Shown in pieces: positions 16,592 through 31,947 of a stretch of 64,000 nt of DNA (position 1 is the first letter of the stretch; each line of letters starts with the position of its first letter). Source of the DNA: Sphingobium jiangsuense (lineage in GTDB: Bacteria > Pseudomonadota > Alphaproteobacteria > Sphingomonadales > Sphingomonadaceae); assembly GCF_014196495.1 (NCBI RefSeq), contig NZ_JACIDT010000003.1:1-64000 (forward strand). The letters run 5' to 3'. The notes beneath the pieces are model-generated. The model searched no databases and was not told the DNA's origin. It saw nothing but the letters and a program-made list of their open reading frames with translations. The translations under genes were made by a program, and so were the position numbers.

Positions 16592-19369
16592 ATGACTTCC
16601 TTCTCTCGCGCCACGCTGCGGACGGCCGTGCTGCTTGCATCCTGTTCCTTCGCATCCCTCGCCCATGCCGGGGACCTGTCCGGCCATGTGGTCGATGCCA
16701 GCGGCACCCGCGCGCTCCGTGCCGCACGGGTGGCCATTCCGGCGCTGGGCCGCTCGGTCACGACCGACCGCGACGGCGGCTATGTGATCGGCAACCTGCC
16801 CGCCGGCGACTATGAGGTGGAAGTGGCCTATGTCGGCGCGGAACCGACCCGCCGGACCGTCTCCATCCCGGCCGAGGGGCGGGTGACGGAGGACTTCTCG
16901 ATCGCGGCGGTCGGCGGCAACGACATCCTCGTCGTCGGCCTCGCCGCCAACCAGGCCAGCGCGCTGACCCGCCAGCGCGCGGCGGACGGCGTGTCGAGCG
17001 TGCTGACGCGTGACGCCATCGGCCAGTTTCCGGACCAGAATGTCGCGGAATCGCTGCGCCGCCTGCCGGGCGTCAACATATTGAACGATCAGGGCGAGGG
17101 CCGCTTCGTTTCGGTGCGCGGCCTCGATCCGGAACTGAACAGCACGTCGCTCAACGGCGTGCGCCTGCCCGCGCCGGAAAGCGACGTGCGCTCGGTCGCG
17201 CTCGACGTCATCTCCTCGGACATCATCGAATCGATCGAGGTGAAGAAGTCGCTGACGCCGGACATGGACGCCGACACCATCGGCGCGTCGATCGAGATCA
17301 ACACGACCAGCGCCTTCGACCGCAAGAAGGATTATTATTCGGCCAATATCGAGGGCAGCTATAACGACTATGCCGACGCGGTGACGCCCAAGGGCGGCTT
17401 CGATTTCTCCACCCGCCTGACCGACGATTTCGGCGTCGCGGGCGGCGTCAGCTATTACAAGCGCAAGTTCGAGACGGACAATATCGAAACCGGCGGCTGG
17501 ACCACCGGCGACAACGGCGTCGATTATGTCGAGGAGATGGAATATCGCGACTATGACGTGACGCGCGAGCGCCTGTCCGGCTCCCTGTCGTTCGACTATC
17601 GCGCTTCGGACAGCACGGCGCTCTATCTGCGCGGCAATTACAGCCAGTTCGACGATCAGGAATATCGCCGCCGCACCACCTTCCTCTTCGACGGGGAGCC
17701 GCGCTCCGGCACCGCCGACGGCGCGTCCTTCTCCGACGCCGACGACCGCATCGAGGTGCGCCGCGACCTCAAGGACCGGTTCGAGCGCCAGCGCATCCGC
17801 ACCATATCGGCGGGCGGCGATACCGATACCGGCGAATGGAAATTCAGCTGGCAGGGCAGCTGGGCGAAATCGACCGAGCGGGAGAATTTCTCCATCGACC
17901 CCGCCCGGTTCCGCGCGCGCTTCAGCGACCGGGGCGTCGGCATCGACTGGGATTATTCCGACGATCGCGTGCCCATCTACACCATCACCAGCGGCGCGAG
18001 CCTGGTCGACGATCCGGCCAATTACCAGTTCAACCGCATCGAGCTGACCACCCTGTCCGACAGCCGGGACGAGGAATGGGCGGCGAAGGCCGACCTGTCC
18101 CGCATCTTCGCGATGGACGGCGGTGCCTTCACCGTGCAGGGCGGCGTCAAGTCGCGCTGGCGGAAGAAGAGCTACGACTTCAACATGACCTATTATGAGG
18201 ATTATGACGGCACGCTCACCCTGGCCGACATGCTGGGCGAACAGACCTATCGCCTGACCGGCATGGGGCTGGTGATGGACAAGACCGCCATGGGCAGCTT
18301 CCTGCGCGCCAATCAGGGCAGTTTCGAGATCGACGATTATGAGACGGCGCTCAATTCCGCCACCTCGGATTATTCGGTGAAGGAGGATGTGCTGGCCAGC
18401 TATCTGCTCGGCCGCTGGGACAGCGACACGCTGCGCGTGATCGGCGGCGTGCGCATGGAGCGGACGTGGAACGAGCTGAACGGCAGCCTCGTCAGCGACG
18501 ACGGCGACGAGGTGCTGGTGACGCCGGTGCGCTACGAACGCCATTATACCGACTGGCTGCCCAGCCTGACGCTGCGCTTTTCCCCGCGCAACGACATGGT
18601 GTTCCGCATGGCGGGCTATAAGAGCCTCGTCCGCCCGAAGCTCTCCAGGCTGGCGCCGCGCTTCATCGTCAATGAGGATGACGAGGCGGAGTTCGGCAAC
18701 CCGGATCTCAAGCCCTATGAAGCGTGGAATTTCGACGCGGGCTGGGAATATTATTTCTCCGGCAACGGCGCGGTCTCGGTCGGCGGCTTCTACAAGACGA
18801 TCGACAATTTCATCGTCGACGCGACCTATTATGACTACACCCACGAAGGCGTGACCTATGAATCCTTCGCCACGCCGATCAACGGCGGCAAGGCGCAGGT
18901 TCTGGGGCTGGAGGCCAGCTATTCGCAGCTGCTCGACTTCCTGCCCGCGCCGCTCGACGGGCTGCTGGTGCAGGCGAACTATACCTACACCTATTCCAGG
19001 GGCAGGGTGCTGGACGAGGATATGAGGGAGCGCACCATCGCGTTGCCGTCCAATTCCCGCAACACCTTCAACATCGTGCTGGGCTATGAAAAGGGGCCGG
19101 TCAGCATCCGCGCGGCGGGCACCTATCGCGACAAATATCTGGATGAGATCGGCGGCAGCGCGGAGGAGGACCGCTATGTCGACAATCATTTCCAGCTCGA
19201 CCTGTCGGCGAAATACAAGGTGGCGGAGAATGTCCGGCTGTTCGTAGAATGGGTGAACGTCAACAATGCCAAATATTTCGCCTATCAGAATTATAATGGC
19301 CGCCGGCGGCTGTTGCAGTTCGAGAAATATGGCCCCACCATCAAGTTCGGCGCGAAGGTGAGCTTCTGA
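16592..19369 (+). CDS. TonB-dependent receptor, probably for phytate or an inositol phosphate
   Basis: Outer-membrane receptor of 925 aa. A Sec signal peptide (to about residue 26) is followed by a carboxypeptidase-regulatory-like domain (about 28-110), the plug (LRRLPGVNI and VSVRGLDPELNSTSLNG) and a 22-strand barrel that ends in the aromatic-rich FGAKVSF. The phytase gene starts inside its stop codon (TGATG), so the pair is translationally coupled. In sphingomonads such receptors paired with beta-propeller phytases are a recurrent phosphate-scavenging unit. Two Pho-box-like motifs lie upstream. The ligand is inferred from the partner gene. Confidence 0.9.
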   Translation: MTSFSRATLRTAVLLASCSFASLAHAGDLSGHVVDASGTRALRAARVAIPALGRSVTTDRDGGYVIGNLPAGDYEVEVAYVGAEPTRRTVSIPAEGRVTEDFSIAAVGGNDILVVGLAANQASALTRQRAADGVSSVLTRDAIGQFPDQNVAESLRRLPGVNILNDQGEGRFVSVRGLDPELNSTSLNGVRLPAPESDVRSVALDVISSDIIESIEVKKSLTPDMDADTIGASIEINTTSAFDRKKDYYSANIEGSYNDYADAVTPKGGFDFSTRLTDDFGVAGGVSYYKRKFETDNIETGGWTTGDNGVDYVEEMEYRDYDVTRERLSGSLSFDYRASDSTALYLRGNYSQFDDQEYRRRTTFLFDGEPRSGTADGASFSDADDRIEVRRDLKDRFERQRIRTISAGGDTDTGEWKFSWQGSWAKSTERENFSIDPARFRARFSDRGVGIDWDYSDDRVPIYTITSGASLVDDPANYQFNRIELTTLSDSRDEEWAAKADLSRIFAMDGGAFTVQGGVKSRWRKKSYDFNMTYYEDYDGTLTLADMLGEQTYRLTGMGLVMDKTAMGSFLRANQGSFEIDDYETALNSATSDYSVKEDVLASYLLGRWDSDTLRVIGGVRMERTWNELNGSLVSDDGDEVLVTPVRYERHYTDWLPSLTLRFSPRNDMVFRMAGYKSLVRPKLSRLAPRFIVNEDDEAEFGNPDLKPYEAWNFDAGWEYYFSGNGAVSVGGFYKTIDNFIVDATYYDYTHEGVTYESFATPINGGKAQVLGLEASYSQLLDFLPAPLDGLLVQANYTYTYSRGRVLDEDMRERTIALPSNSRNTFNIVLGYEKGPVSIRAAGTYRDKYLDEIGGSAEEDRYVDNHFQLDLSAKYKVAENVRLFVEWVNVNNAKYFAYQNYNGRRRLLQFEKYGPTIKFGAKVSF

Positions 19370-20463
19370 TGCGGGCGATCATGCGGAAAACGGCTCTGTT
19401 CCCCCTGCTGGCGCTGGCGATGCTCCCCGCCTGCGCCGGGCAGGGGATGGGGGTGGCCTCGGCCCCGCTGCGCCTGCCCGCGCACGAGGTGCGCGCGAAG
19501 GGCGAGACCGCGCCGGTCGGCTCGGTCGACCAGGACGCGGCGGACGATCCGGCGATCTGGCGCAACGCGGCCGACCCCGCGCAAAGCCTGATCGTCGGCA
19601 CCGACAAGAAGGCGGGCCTCTATGTCTATGGCCTCGACGGCGCGATCCGCGCCTTCGATGCGGCGGGCCTGCTCAACAATGTCGATCTGGCGGGCGGCGC
19701 GGACAGCGCGCTGGTCGTCGCCAGCGACCGTTCGGACAAGCGGCAATCGAAGCTGGCGCTGTTCGCGCTGCGGCGGGAGGGCGCGGCGCTGGAGCGGCTG
19801 GGCACGATCGGCAGCGGGCCGGGCGAGGCCTATGGCATCTGCCTGCAACGCAAGGGCGTGGGCGACGATTTCGCGGGCCTGCCGCAAAGCGTCACCGCCT
19901 ATGCGGCGATCAAGGACGGCACGGTGCGCGAGATCGTGCTGAGCCGGGGCGCGGACGGCCGCTATACCGGGCGCATTGCGCGCAGCTGGAAGCTCGCGAC
20001 CCAGATCGAGGGCTGCGTCACCTCGCCGCGCACCGGCGACCTTTATGTGGGCGAGGAGGATACGGGCATCTGGCGCATCCGCACCGCGCAGGCCGACGCG
20101 CAGCCGGAGCAATTCGCGGCCGTGGGCGAGGCGGGCGGCCTCGTCGCCGATGTCGAGGGGCTGGCCTATGCGATGAACGCGGACGGACGCGATTATCTGG
20201 TCGCCTCCAGCCAGGGCGACAGCGCCTATGCGCTGTTCGACGCGGAGGGCGGCGCGCTGCTCGGCCGCTTCCGCATCGCCGACGGCACGGTGGACGGGGT
20301 GAGCGAAACCGACGGCATCGAGCTGGCGCTGGGCGGTTTCGGGCCGGTCTATCCGGGCGGGCTGTTCGTCGCGCAGGACGGCAACAATCCCGGCGGCGCG
20401 CAGAATTTCAAGCTGGTCGACTGGGGCGATGTGCTGCGGGCGTTGGGCCTGCCTCGAAAATAG
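19369..20463 (+). CDS. Beta-propeller phytase, lipoprotein
   Basis: Phytase of 364 aa that removes phosphate from phytate using calcium-dependent chemistry. The N-terminus has a lipobox (LPAC) soon after a short hydrophobic stretch, so it is probably anchored at the cell surface or periplasm. Family markers are DQDAADDPAIW near residue 47, GTDKKAGLYVYGLDG and the acidic, Gly-rich blades such as YVGEEDTGIW. The ATG overlaps the receptor's stop; an in-frame ATG at 19378 is an alternative start. Phosphate-starvation expression is expected from the Pho-box-like motifs before the receptor. Confidence 0.9.
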   Translation: MRAIMRKTALFPLLALAMLPACAGQGMGVASAPLRLPAHEVRAKGETAPVGSVDQDAADDPAIWRNAADPAQSLIVGTDKKAGLYVYGLDGAIRAFDAAGLLNNVDLAGGADSALVVASDRSDKRQSKLALFALRREGAALERLGTIGSGPGEAYGICLQRKGVGDDFAGLPQSVTAYAAIKDGTVREIVLSRGADGRYTGRIARSWKLATQIEGCVTSPRTGDLYVGEEDTGIWRIRTAQADAQPEQFAAVGEAGGLVADVEGLAYAMNADGRDYLVASSQGDSAYALFDAEGGALLGRFRIADGTVDGVSETDGIELALGGFGPVYPGGLFVAQDGNNPGGAQNFKLVDWGDVLRALGLPRK

Positions 20464-20494
20464 CAAGGCAAAGGCCGAATTTCGGTCCGAATGA

Positions 20495-23056
<2,562 letters not shown>

Positions 23057-23073
23057 TCCGGGTATGTCGATGC

Positions 23074-23110
23074 AAAAGGGGGTGGGCCGGTTGCGGCTCA
23101 TCCCCTTTTT
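23074..23110 (+). terminator. Intrinsic terminator after gyrB
   Basis: The sequence AAAAGGGGGTGGGCCG (23074-23089) pairs with the stretch ending CCCCTTTTT (23102-23110), leaving a GC-rich stem of about 14 bp with small mismatches. It ends in a T-tract and begins 17 bases after the gyrB stop codon. Confidence 0.75.
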
Positions 23111-23143
23111 ATTTTCGATTGTTCACGCGGGGGGGCGCGGAGA

Positions 23144-23273
23144 CGCGGAGGCGCAGAGACGGGGAGAGAATGTCTCGAAGCATATTTTCTCATGCTGGCA
23201 GCGGGAGCTGGAGCAGTGTGAGTCCAAGGAGCGTGCGGCTCAAACCCTCTCTCCGCGTCTCTGCGCCTCCGCG
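23144..23273. repeat. Long inverted repeat with 25-bp arms
   Basis: The arm at 23144-23168 (beginning CGCGGAGGCGCAGAGAC) is the reverse complement of 23249-23273 with a single mismatch; the spacer is 80 bases. The motif itself is a chain of GGAGGCGCAGAGACG-like units and resembles short dispersed GC-rich repeats in sphingomonads. The open frame that runs through it (23064-23348) is not credible as a gene. Confidence 0.7.
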
Positions 23274-23382
23274 TGCTCCAATCCTTCGCTTCGAACGCAC
23301 ACCGATTTTACAGAAAAGCGGTTTTCACTCCTGCGCCTGATGTTCTAGCCTTGTTGTCGGCGGAAGCGGAAGGGGCCGGGAT

Positions 23383-24819
23383 GTGAGGACATTGGTGGAT
23401 TGCAGCGGCGCGCTGGCGCAGGGATTGGCCGACATCCGCCTGCGCTTTCAGGTGCCCGACGGCTTTCCTGCGCCGGTGCTGGTCGCCGCCGAGGCCGCAT
23501 CGCGCCGCGCGCCCACGGAGCATCGCGACCGCACCGACCGGCCCTTCGTCACGCTCGATCCCGCCACCTCGACCGATCTCGATCAGGCGTTCGCGATCGA
23601 GCGGGCGGGCGAGGACCTGCTGCTGCATTATGCGATCGCCGATGTCGGCTGGTTCGTCGTCGATGGCGACCCGATGGATGAGGAAGCGTGGCGGCGCGGC
23701 ACCAGCCAATATCTGCCGGATGGCAAGGCCCCGCTCTACCCGCCCGCGCTGAGCGAGGCGGCGGCGAGCCTGCTGCCCGACGGCCCGCGCCCGGCGGTGA
23801 TCTTCACCGTGCGCATCGACGCGCAGGGGCAGGTGAAGCTGGAAGGGGCGGAGCGGGCGATCATCCGCAGCCGCGCCAAGCTCGCTTATGACAGCGTGCG
23901 CGCCGCCGACCTGCCGCCCGATTTCGGGGAGCTGGCCGCGCGCATCCGCCTTGCCGAGGACCGGCGCGGCGCAGCGCGCGTCGATCCGCCGGAGCAGGAG
24001 GTCGCGGCGATGATCTGGGGCGGCTATGCGCTGGCCTTCCGCCCGCGCCTGCAATCGGAAACCGACAATGCGGCGCTGTCGCTGGCCGCCAATCTCGCCA
24101 TCGCCGATGCGCTGCTGGCGCACCGGACCGGCCTGTTCCGCGTGATGCCCGCACCGGACGAGAAGGCGGTGCAGCGCCTGCGCCAGACCGCGCGCGCCTT
24201 CGGCCTGCAATGGCCGGAGATGGAGACGCTCGACCAGTTCGAGCGCGGCCTGCGCCCTGAGGATCCGAAGGAGGCGGCCTTCATGCTCGCCATCCGCCGC
24301 GCGGGCGAGCGGGCGGCCTATGTGCCGTGGCGCGAGGGGCAGTTGCCGTGGCATGCCGCGATGGCGGCGACCTACGCCCATGCGACCGCGCCGCTGCGCC
24401 GCCTCGCCGACCGCTATGTCGTGGAAGCGACGCTCGCCATCGCCAACGGGCGGCCGGTGCCGGACAGCGCGAGCCGGGCGTTCGAGCGGCTGCCGCGGGT
24501 GATGGCGGCGGCGGCCTCGCTCGGCGGTCAGATCGAAAGCGCGGTGATCGACCTGGCCGAGGCGGTGATGCTGAGGGGCAGGGAGGGCGAGATATTCCCT
24601 GCGATCGTCACCGATGTCGATGAGCGCGGCGCGCGCATGCAGCTGCGCGACCTGCCGATCGTCGCGCGGGTCAAGGCCAATGGCGCCGCGCCGGGCGATG
24701 CGCTGTGCGTGCGGCTGCTGTCGGCCGATCCGGCGAAGCAGAGAGTGGAGTTCGCGGCCGAGCATCAGGCGGCGGCGATGCCTCCCGCTGCCGGAGCGGC
24801 GGCTGCCCCGCATCGCTGA
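23383..24819 (+). CDS. RNB-domain ribonuclease (RNase II/R family, short form)
   Basis: Predicted 3'-5' exoribonuclease of 478 aa. The catalytic RNB domain begins with TLDPATSTDLDQAFAIER, which holds the metal-binding aspartates. YAHATAPLRRLADRYV near residue 330 is the second RNB signature. It lacks the N-terminal cold-shock domains of RNase R, and only a short OB-like C-terminus is present, so it is a truncated-architecture member common in alphaproteobacteria. The start is a GTG at 23383. Targets unknown. Confidence 0.85.
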   Translation: MRTLVDCSGALAQGLADIRLRFQVPDGFPAPVLVAAEAASRRAPTEHRDRTDRPFVTLDPATSTDLDQAFAIERAGEDLLLHYAIADVGWFVVDGDPMDEEAWRRGTSQYLPDGKAPLYPPALSEAAASLLPDGPRPAVIFTVRIDAQGQVKLEGAERAIIRSRAKLAYDSVRAADLPPDFGELAARIRLAEDRRGAARVDPPEQEVAAMIWGGYALAFRPRLQSETDNAALSLAANLAIADALLAHRTGLFRVMPAPDEKAVQRLRQTARAFGLQWPEMETLDQFERGLRPEDPKEAAFMLAIRRAGERAAYVPWREGQLPWHAAMAATYAHATAPLRRLADRYVVEATLAIANGRPVPDSASRAFERLPRVMAAAASLGGQIESAVIDLAEAVMLRGREGEIFPAIVTDVDERGARMQLRDLPIVARVKANGAAPGDALCVRLLSADPAKQRVEFAAEHQAAAMPPAAGAAAAPHR

Positions 24820-24840
24820 AGCGGGCGAGCGCCCGTCCGC

Positions 24841-25287
24841 CTATTCCGCCGGACGTGGGGCGGGGGCGGGCTTGCCGGGGATGATGCCCGCCTCGGTCAT
24901 GATCTCGCCCAGCGCGGCGATGCTGTCGCGCAGCTGCTCGACCTTGTCGCCTGCCACCACGAGCGCGGCGATGCGCGTCATCTCCTCGCTGGTACGCTGG
25001 CCGACGCCGGCGATCAGGCCGATCAGCAGCGCCTCGTCCTCGCTCACGGTCGCGCAGCGGCACGGGGCGAAATTGAGGTCGTGCAACGCATGCATGTTGA
25101 GGGTCGCCATCATCGTCTGGAAAGGGCCGAGCGCGGGCATGATCCGCCATTTGACGAAGGCCGGGCCGATCACGCAGGCGGGGCATTGGCGATCGTGCAT
25201 CGCCTGCACCCAATGCCGCATGGCCCAGATCAGGAAGCGGCCGCCATGGTCGAGGCGTGCGACGGGCTGATCCAGATAGTCGTACAT
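24841..25287 (-). CDS. Conserved hypothetical protein with CPAC motif
   Basis: Protein of 148 aa with no family I can name. Seen in the sequence: an N-terminal aromatic-rich helix region, C35-P-A-C38 near residue 35, a second pair of cysteines in LNFAPCRCATVSEDEA, a predicted helical middle and a Pro/Ala-rich tail. No signal peptide or clear membrane segment. It stands alone, convergent with the RNB nuclease gene, and its own leader (25288-25526) is a plain intergenic stretch. The coding call rests on codon usage and a clean start. Confidence 0.6.
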   Translation of the reverse strand: MYDYLDQPVARLDHGGRFLIWAMRHWVQAMHDRQCPACVIGPAFVKWRIMPALGPFQTMMATLNMHALHDLNFAPCRCATVSEDEALLIGLIAGVGQRTSEEMTRIAALVVAGDKVEQLRDSIAALGEIMTEAGIIPGKPAPAPRPAE

Positions 25288-25526
25288 GCGATATCCCTCT
25301 TCATCCTGATGGCCGCCCCTTCGCCGGTCATACCGCCATGGCCAATAATGATTTCGATTCTCAATATCATATGAGCGGCAAGAAAGAAGGGCGTCAAGAG
25401 CCTTGTTCCGCCTTTCGCGCGAAAAGCGGCAAGGTGCGGGAAAAAGGCGCATGGGTGCGGCTTCCGCATATCGGGCAGGGGTGAAAAGCGGGTCGGCGAT
25501 GCCCGTTTGCAAAGCTGCGGAAAGGT

Positions 25527-29377
<3,851 letters not shown>

Positions 29378-29440
29378 CCGGGCGATCCCGCCCGCCCGGC
29401 GGCGCGGAAGGCGCGGGCCCTGTCGCGATCAGGCCGTCGC

Positions 29441-30229
29441 TCAGGCGCCGGGCGCATGTTCCCGCATCAGCTTGTGGGCATGCTGATACCATTTGGAGCC
29501 GGGATAATTGGCCCCCAGCACCGCCGCGGCCTTCTTCGCCTCTTCGGGCAGGCCGAGCGCGAGATAGCTTTCGACCAGACGCTCCAGCGCCTCGGGCGTG
29601 TGGGTCGTCGTCTGATACTGGTCGATCACGTTGCGGAAACGGATGGTCGCGGCGATCCACTGGCCCCGGCGCTGGTAGAAGCGGCCGACCTCCATCTCCT
29701 TGCCCGCCAGATGGTCGTTCACCAGATCGAGCTTCAGCCGCGCGTCGGCCGCGTAGCGCGATTCCGGGTAGCGGCGGATCAGTTCGCCCAGCGCGTCCTT
29801 CGCCTGCTGGGTGATCTTCTGGTCGCGGGTGACGTCGGCGATCTGCTCATAATAGCAGAGCGAGATCAGGTAGAAGGCGTAGGGCGCGTCCTTGTTGCCG
29901 GGATGGATGGCGAGGAAGCGCTGCGCGGCGGAAACGGCCTCGGTATAATCCTGGTTCATATAATAGCTGAACGCGCTCATCAGCTGCGCCCGGCGCGCCC
30001 AGGGGGAATAGGGGTGCTGGCGCTCCACTTCGTCGAACAGCGCGGCGGCCAGCTTGTACTGCCCACGATCCAGCCGGTATTTCGCGCTGTTGTACAGCGT
30101 CGAAACGTCGCGCGCGACATATTGGGTATCGGCCTTGTTCTTGGAGCCGCCCGCGCAGGCGGACAATGTGGCAACAGCAGCGAGCGCGCCCAGGACGAGG
30201 CCGGGGGACCGGAAGGATTTGGACATCAT
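29441..30229 (-). CDS. bamD: Outer-membrane assembly lipoprotein BamD
   Basis: Essential component of the BAM complex. The mature protein starts at the lipobox cysteine in LSACAGG, followed by five TPR-like repeats that begin YNSAKYRLDRGQYKLAAALF. The adjacent ATGs at 30229 and 30226 are the likeliest starts, since they leave a normal lipoprotein signal; a longer frame runs to 30265. Protein of about 262 aa from 30229. Gene order bamD-recN-ligA on one strand is typical for the group. Confidence 0.93.
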   Translation of the reverse strand: MMSKSFRSPGLVLGALAAVATLSACAGGSKNKADTQYVARDVSTLYNSAKYRLDRGQYKLAAALFDEVERQHPYSPWARRAQLMSAFSYYMNQDYTEAVSAAQRFLAIHPGNKDAPYAFYLISLCYYEQIADVTRDQKITQQAKDALGELIRRYPESRYAADARLKLDLVNDHLAGKEMEVGRFYQRRGQWIAATIRFRNVIDQYQTTTHTPEALERLVESYLALGLPEEAKKAAAVLGANYPGSKWYQHAHKLMREHAPGA

Positions 30230-30289
30230 GGCGCCGGTCATAACGCAGCCCATGGCCTTCGCCAAGCGCCAGATTGCGGCGGCGGCGCT

Positions 30290-31303
30290 TTACAGCGACA
30301 GGCGCAGCTGCGCGACGGTGCCGCCTTCCGGCCGGGGCAGCAGGCGATAGCCGCCCTTCAGCTGCGCCGCCAGCGCCGAGGCGATGCGCAGGCCGAGGCT
30401 GTCGGGCTTTCCCGCGTCGAAACCGGGCGGCAAACCGCGCCCGTTGTCGGCGATCTCGATCGTCATGCCGCCGTCCTCCCCCGGCCTCACCCGGATGTCG
30501 ATCCGCGCGTCCTGCCGGTCGGCCAGCCCGTGCTCGACCGCGTTGCTGACCGATTCGGCGATCACCAGCGCCATCGGCACCGACGCCCCCGACGGCAGGT
30601 CGGGATCGCAGCCGATGTCGAGGCTCAGCTGGATGTCCTCGCGCCCGCTGGCGTGCAATATGTCGGAAACCAGATCGCGCAGGAAAGGCTCCAGCCGGTG
30701 CCGCCCCGTCTCGCTGTCGTAGAGCGAGCGGCTGATCCGCCCGATCAGCATAAGACGGCGGCTCGCCTCGTCCAGCACGCGCACCGCCTGCTCGTCGGCC
30801 ACCGTCCGGCGTTGCAGCGTCAGGAGCGCGCTCGCCAGTTGCAGGTTGTTGGATACGCGGTGTTGAAGCTCGTGGAACAGCACCTCGCGGGTGTCGGCCA
30901 GCTCGCGGTTGCGCTCGCGCTGCCGGGCGAGCTTGCGGTTGCTGCGTTGCAACCAGTGGATCGGGATGATGTTGATCCCCGCCGCCGCCGCGTAGAAGAA
31001 CAGGGCCAGCGCGCCGTCGACGCTTCCGATGCCGCCGAAGGTCGGTGCGATGAACCAGAAATAGGCGAAGAAGCCGCCCGCCGCCGCCGCGAGCAGGCCC
31101 GGACCGATGCCGAACAGGAAGCAGCTGAGCAGGACGGCGGGAAAGACGGTCACATAGGGCAGGCCGGGCGGCAGCAGGCGGCCGAGCGACAGCCGCATCC
31201 ACAGCCCGATCAAAACGAAGACCAGCGCCAGCGCATAGCCGATCCACGGCCGGTCCGGCGCCAGCGGCAATCGTTCCACGAACAACTCATTGGTCCGGTG
31301 CAT
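30290..31303 (-). CDS. Sensor histidine kinase, HisKA_2 type with N-terminal DUF4118-like membrane domain
   Basis: Membrane kinase of 337 aa. Four hydrophobic segments (about residues 20-115) match the DUF4118 module. The phosphoacceptor helix is ELQHRVSNNLQL with H148. The HATPase domain shows ESVSNAVEHG, IEIADNGRGLP and a G2 loop DSLGLRIASALAAQL. HisKA_2 kinases in sphingomonads often feed the general stress response through PhyR, but no partner is encoded next to it. The signal is unknown. Confidence 0.87.
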   Translation of the reverse strand: MHRTNELFVERLPLAPDRPWIGYALALVFVLIGLWMRLSLGRLLPPGLPYVTVFPAVLLSCFLFGIGPGLLAAAAGGFFAYFWFIAPTFGGIGSVDGALALFFYAAAAGINIIPIHWLQRSNRKLARQRERNRELADTREVLFHELQHRVSNNLQLASALLTLQRRTVADEQAVRVLDEASRRLMLIGRISRSLYDSETGRHRLEPFLRDLVSDILHASGREDIQLSLDIGCDPDLPSGASVPMALVIAESVSNAVEHGLADRQDARIDIRVRPGEDGGMTIEIADNGRGLPPGFDAGKPDSLGLRIASALAAQLKGGYRLLPRPEGGTVAQLRLSL

Positions 31304-31395
31304 GCCCCCGCCCCTTTGCCGGTAGGTGCTTCTTATCCCTATATAATTCGGTCAGGGCAAGGGGGTAGGAACGAGCCGGTAGGGCCGCGGCGGGA

Positions 31396-31734
31396 TCATG
31401 CCTTTTCAAGCGTGCATTGCAACGGATGCTGATTCTGGCGGGCGAAGTCCATCACCTGGTTGACCTTGGTTTCCGCCACCTCATAGCTGAAGATGCCGCA
31501 GACGCCGACGCCGCGCTGATGCACATGCAGCATCACTCGCGTCGCTTCCTCCATGTCCATCTTGAAGAAGCGTTGCAGCACATGGACGACGAATTCCATC
31601 GGCGTATAGTCGTCGTTGAGCATCAGCACCTTGTAGAGCGAAGGCCGCTTGGTGCGCGTGCGGGTACGGGTGGCGATGCCGACATGGGGGCCGGATCCTC
31701 CGGTGCCCTCATCGTCCTGCTCGCCCCCGGCCAT
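31396..31734 (-). CDS. clpS: ATP-dependent Clp protease adaptor ClpS
   Basis: N-degron adaptor of 112 aa that delivers substrates with bulky N-termini to ClpA-ClpP. The hydrophobic pocket residues are in [17 protein letters not shown], and the ClpA-binding side reads [20 protein letters not shown]. The start at 31734 (MAGGEQ) gives the normal length; an in-frame ATG at 31746 is possible, and the frame continues to 31911 without support. clpA is not in the window next to it. Confidence 0.93.
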   Translation of the reverse strand: MAGGEQDDEGTGGSGPHVGIATRTRTRTKRPSLYKVLMLNDDYTPMEFVVHVLQRFFKMDMEEATRVMLHVHQRGVGVCGIFSYEVAETKVNQVMDFARQNQHPLQCTLEKA

Positions 31735-31875
31735 CACGGCCCGCATCGAAAAAATTCGAGTCTGGTGGAACCCTGTCATCCGAGGGAATATGGCGGTTGA
31801 CACGGCATTCGGCAAGAGGGTGCGAGAGCGAAAGCAGTCGGTTCGCCCCGGCTGACCAAGCCCTTGTCCCAAAAG

Positions 31876-31913
31876 GAAAAATGGCCCCTTCCCGCCGGGG
31901 GAAGAGGCCATTT
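31876..31913 (-). terminator. Intrinsic terminator after the phasin gene
   Basis: AAATGGCC plus CCTTCCC (31879-31893) pairs with GGGGGAAG plus GGCCATTT (31897-31913). Read on the minus strand the stem is followed by TTTTTCC and TTTT, so it suits termination of the leftward phasin transcript. Confidence 0.75.
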
Positions 31914-31947
31914 CCGCTATGTCATGCTTTCGTTGCCGCCACCGCGA

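Noticed and set aside
16303-19189. Open upstream extension of the YeeZ-like gene, opposite the TonB receptor
   Set aside because: No start or family match beyond 16303; it is antisense to a certain gene.
23064-23348. Open frame of 94 aa containing GRGDAEAQRRG
   Set aside because: It runs through the 25-bp-arm inverted repeat and a terminator; such frames are translations of dispersed GC-rich repeats, with no protein-like composition.
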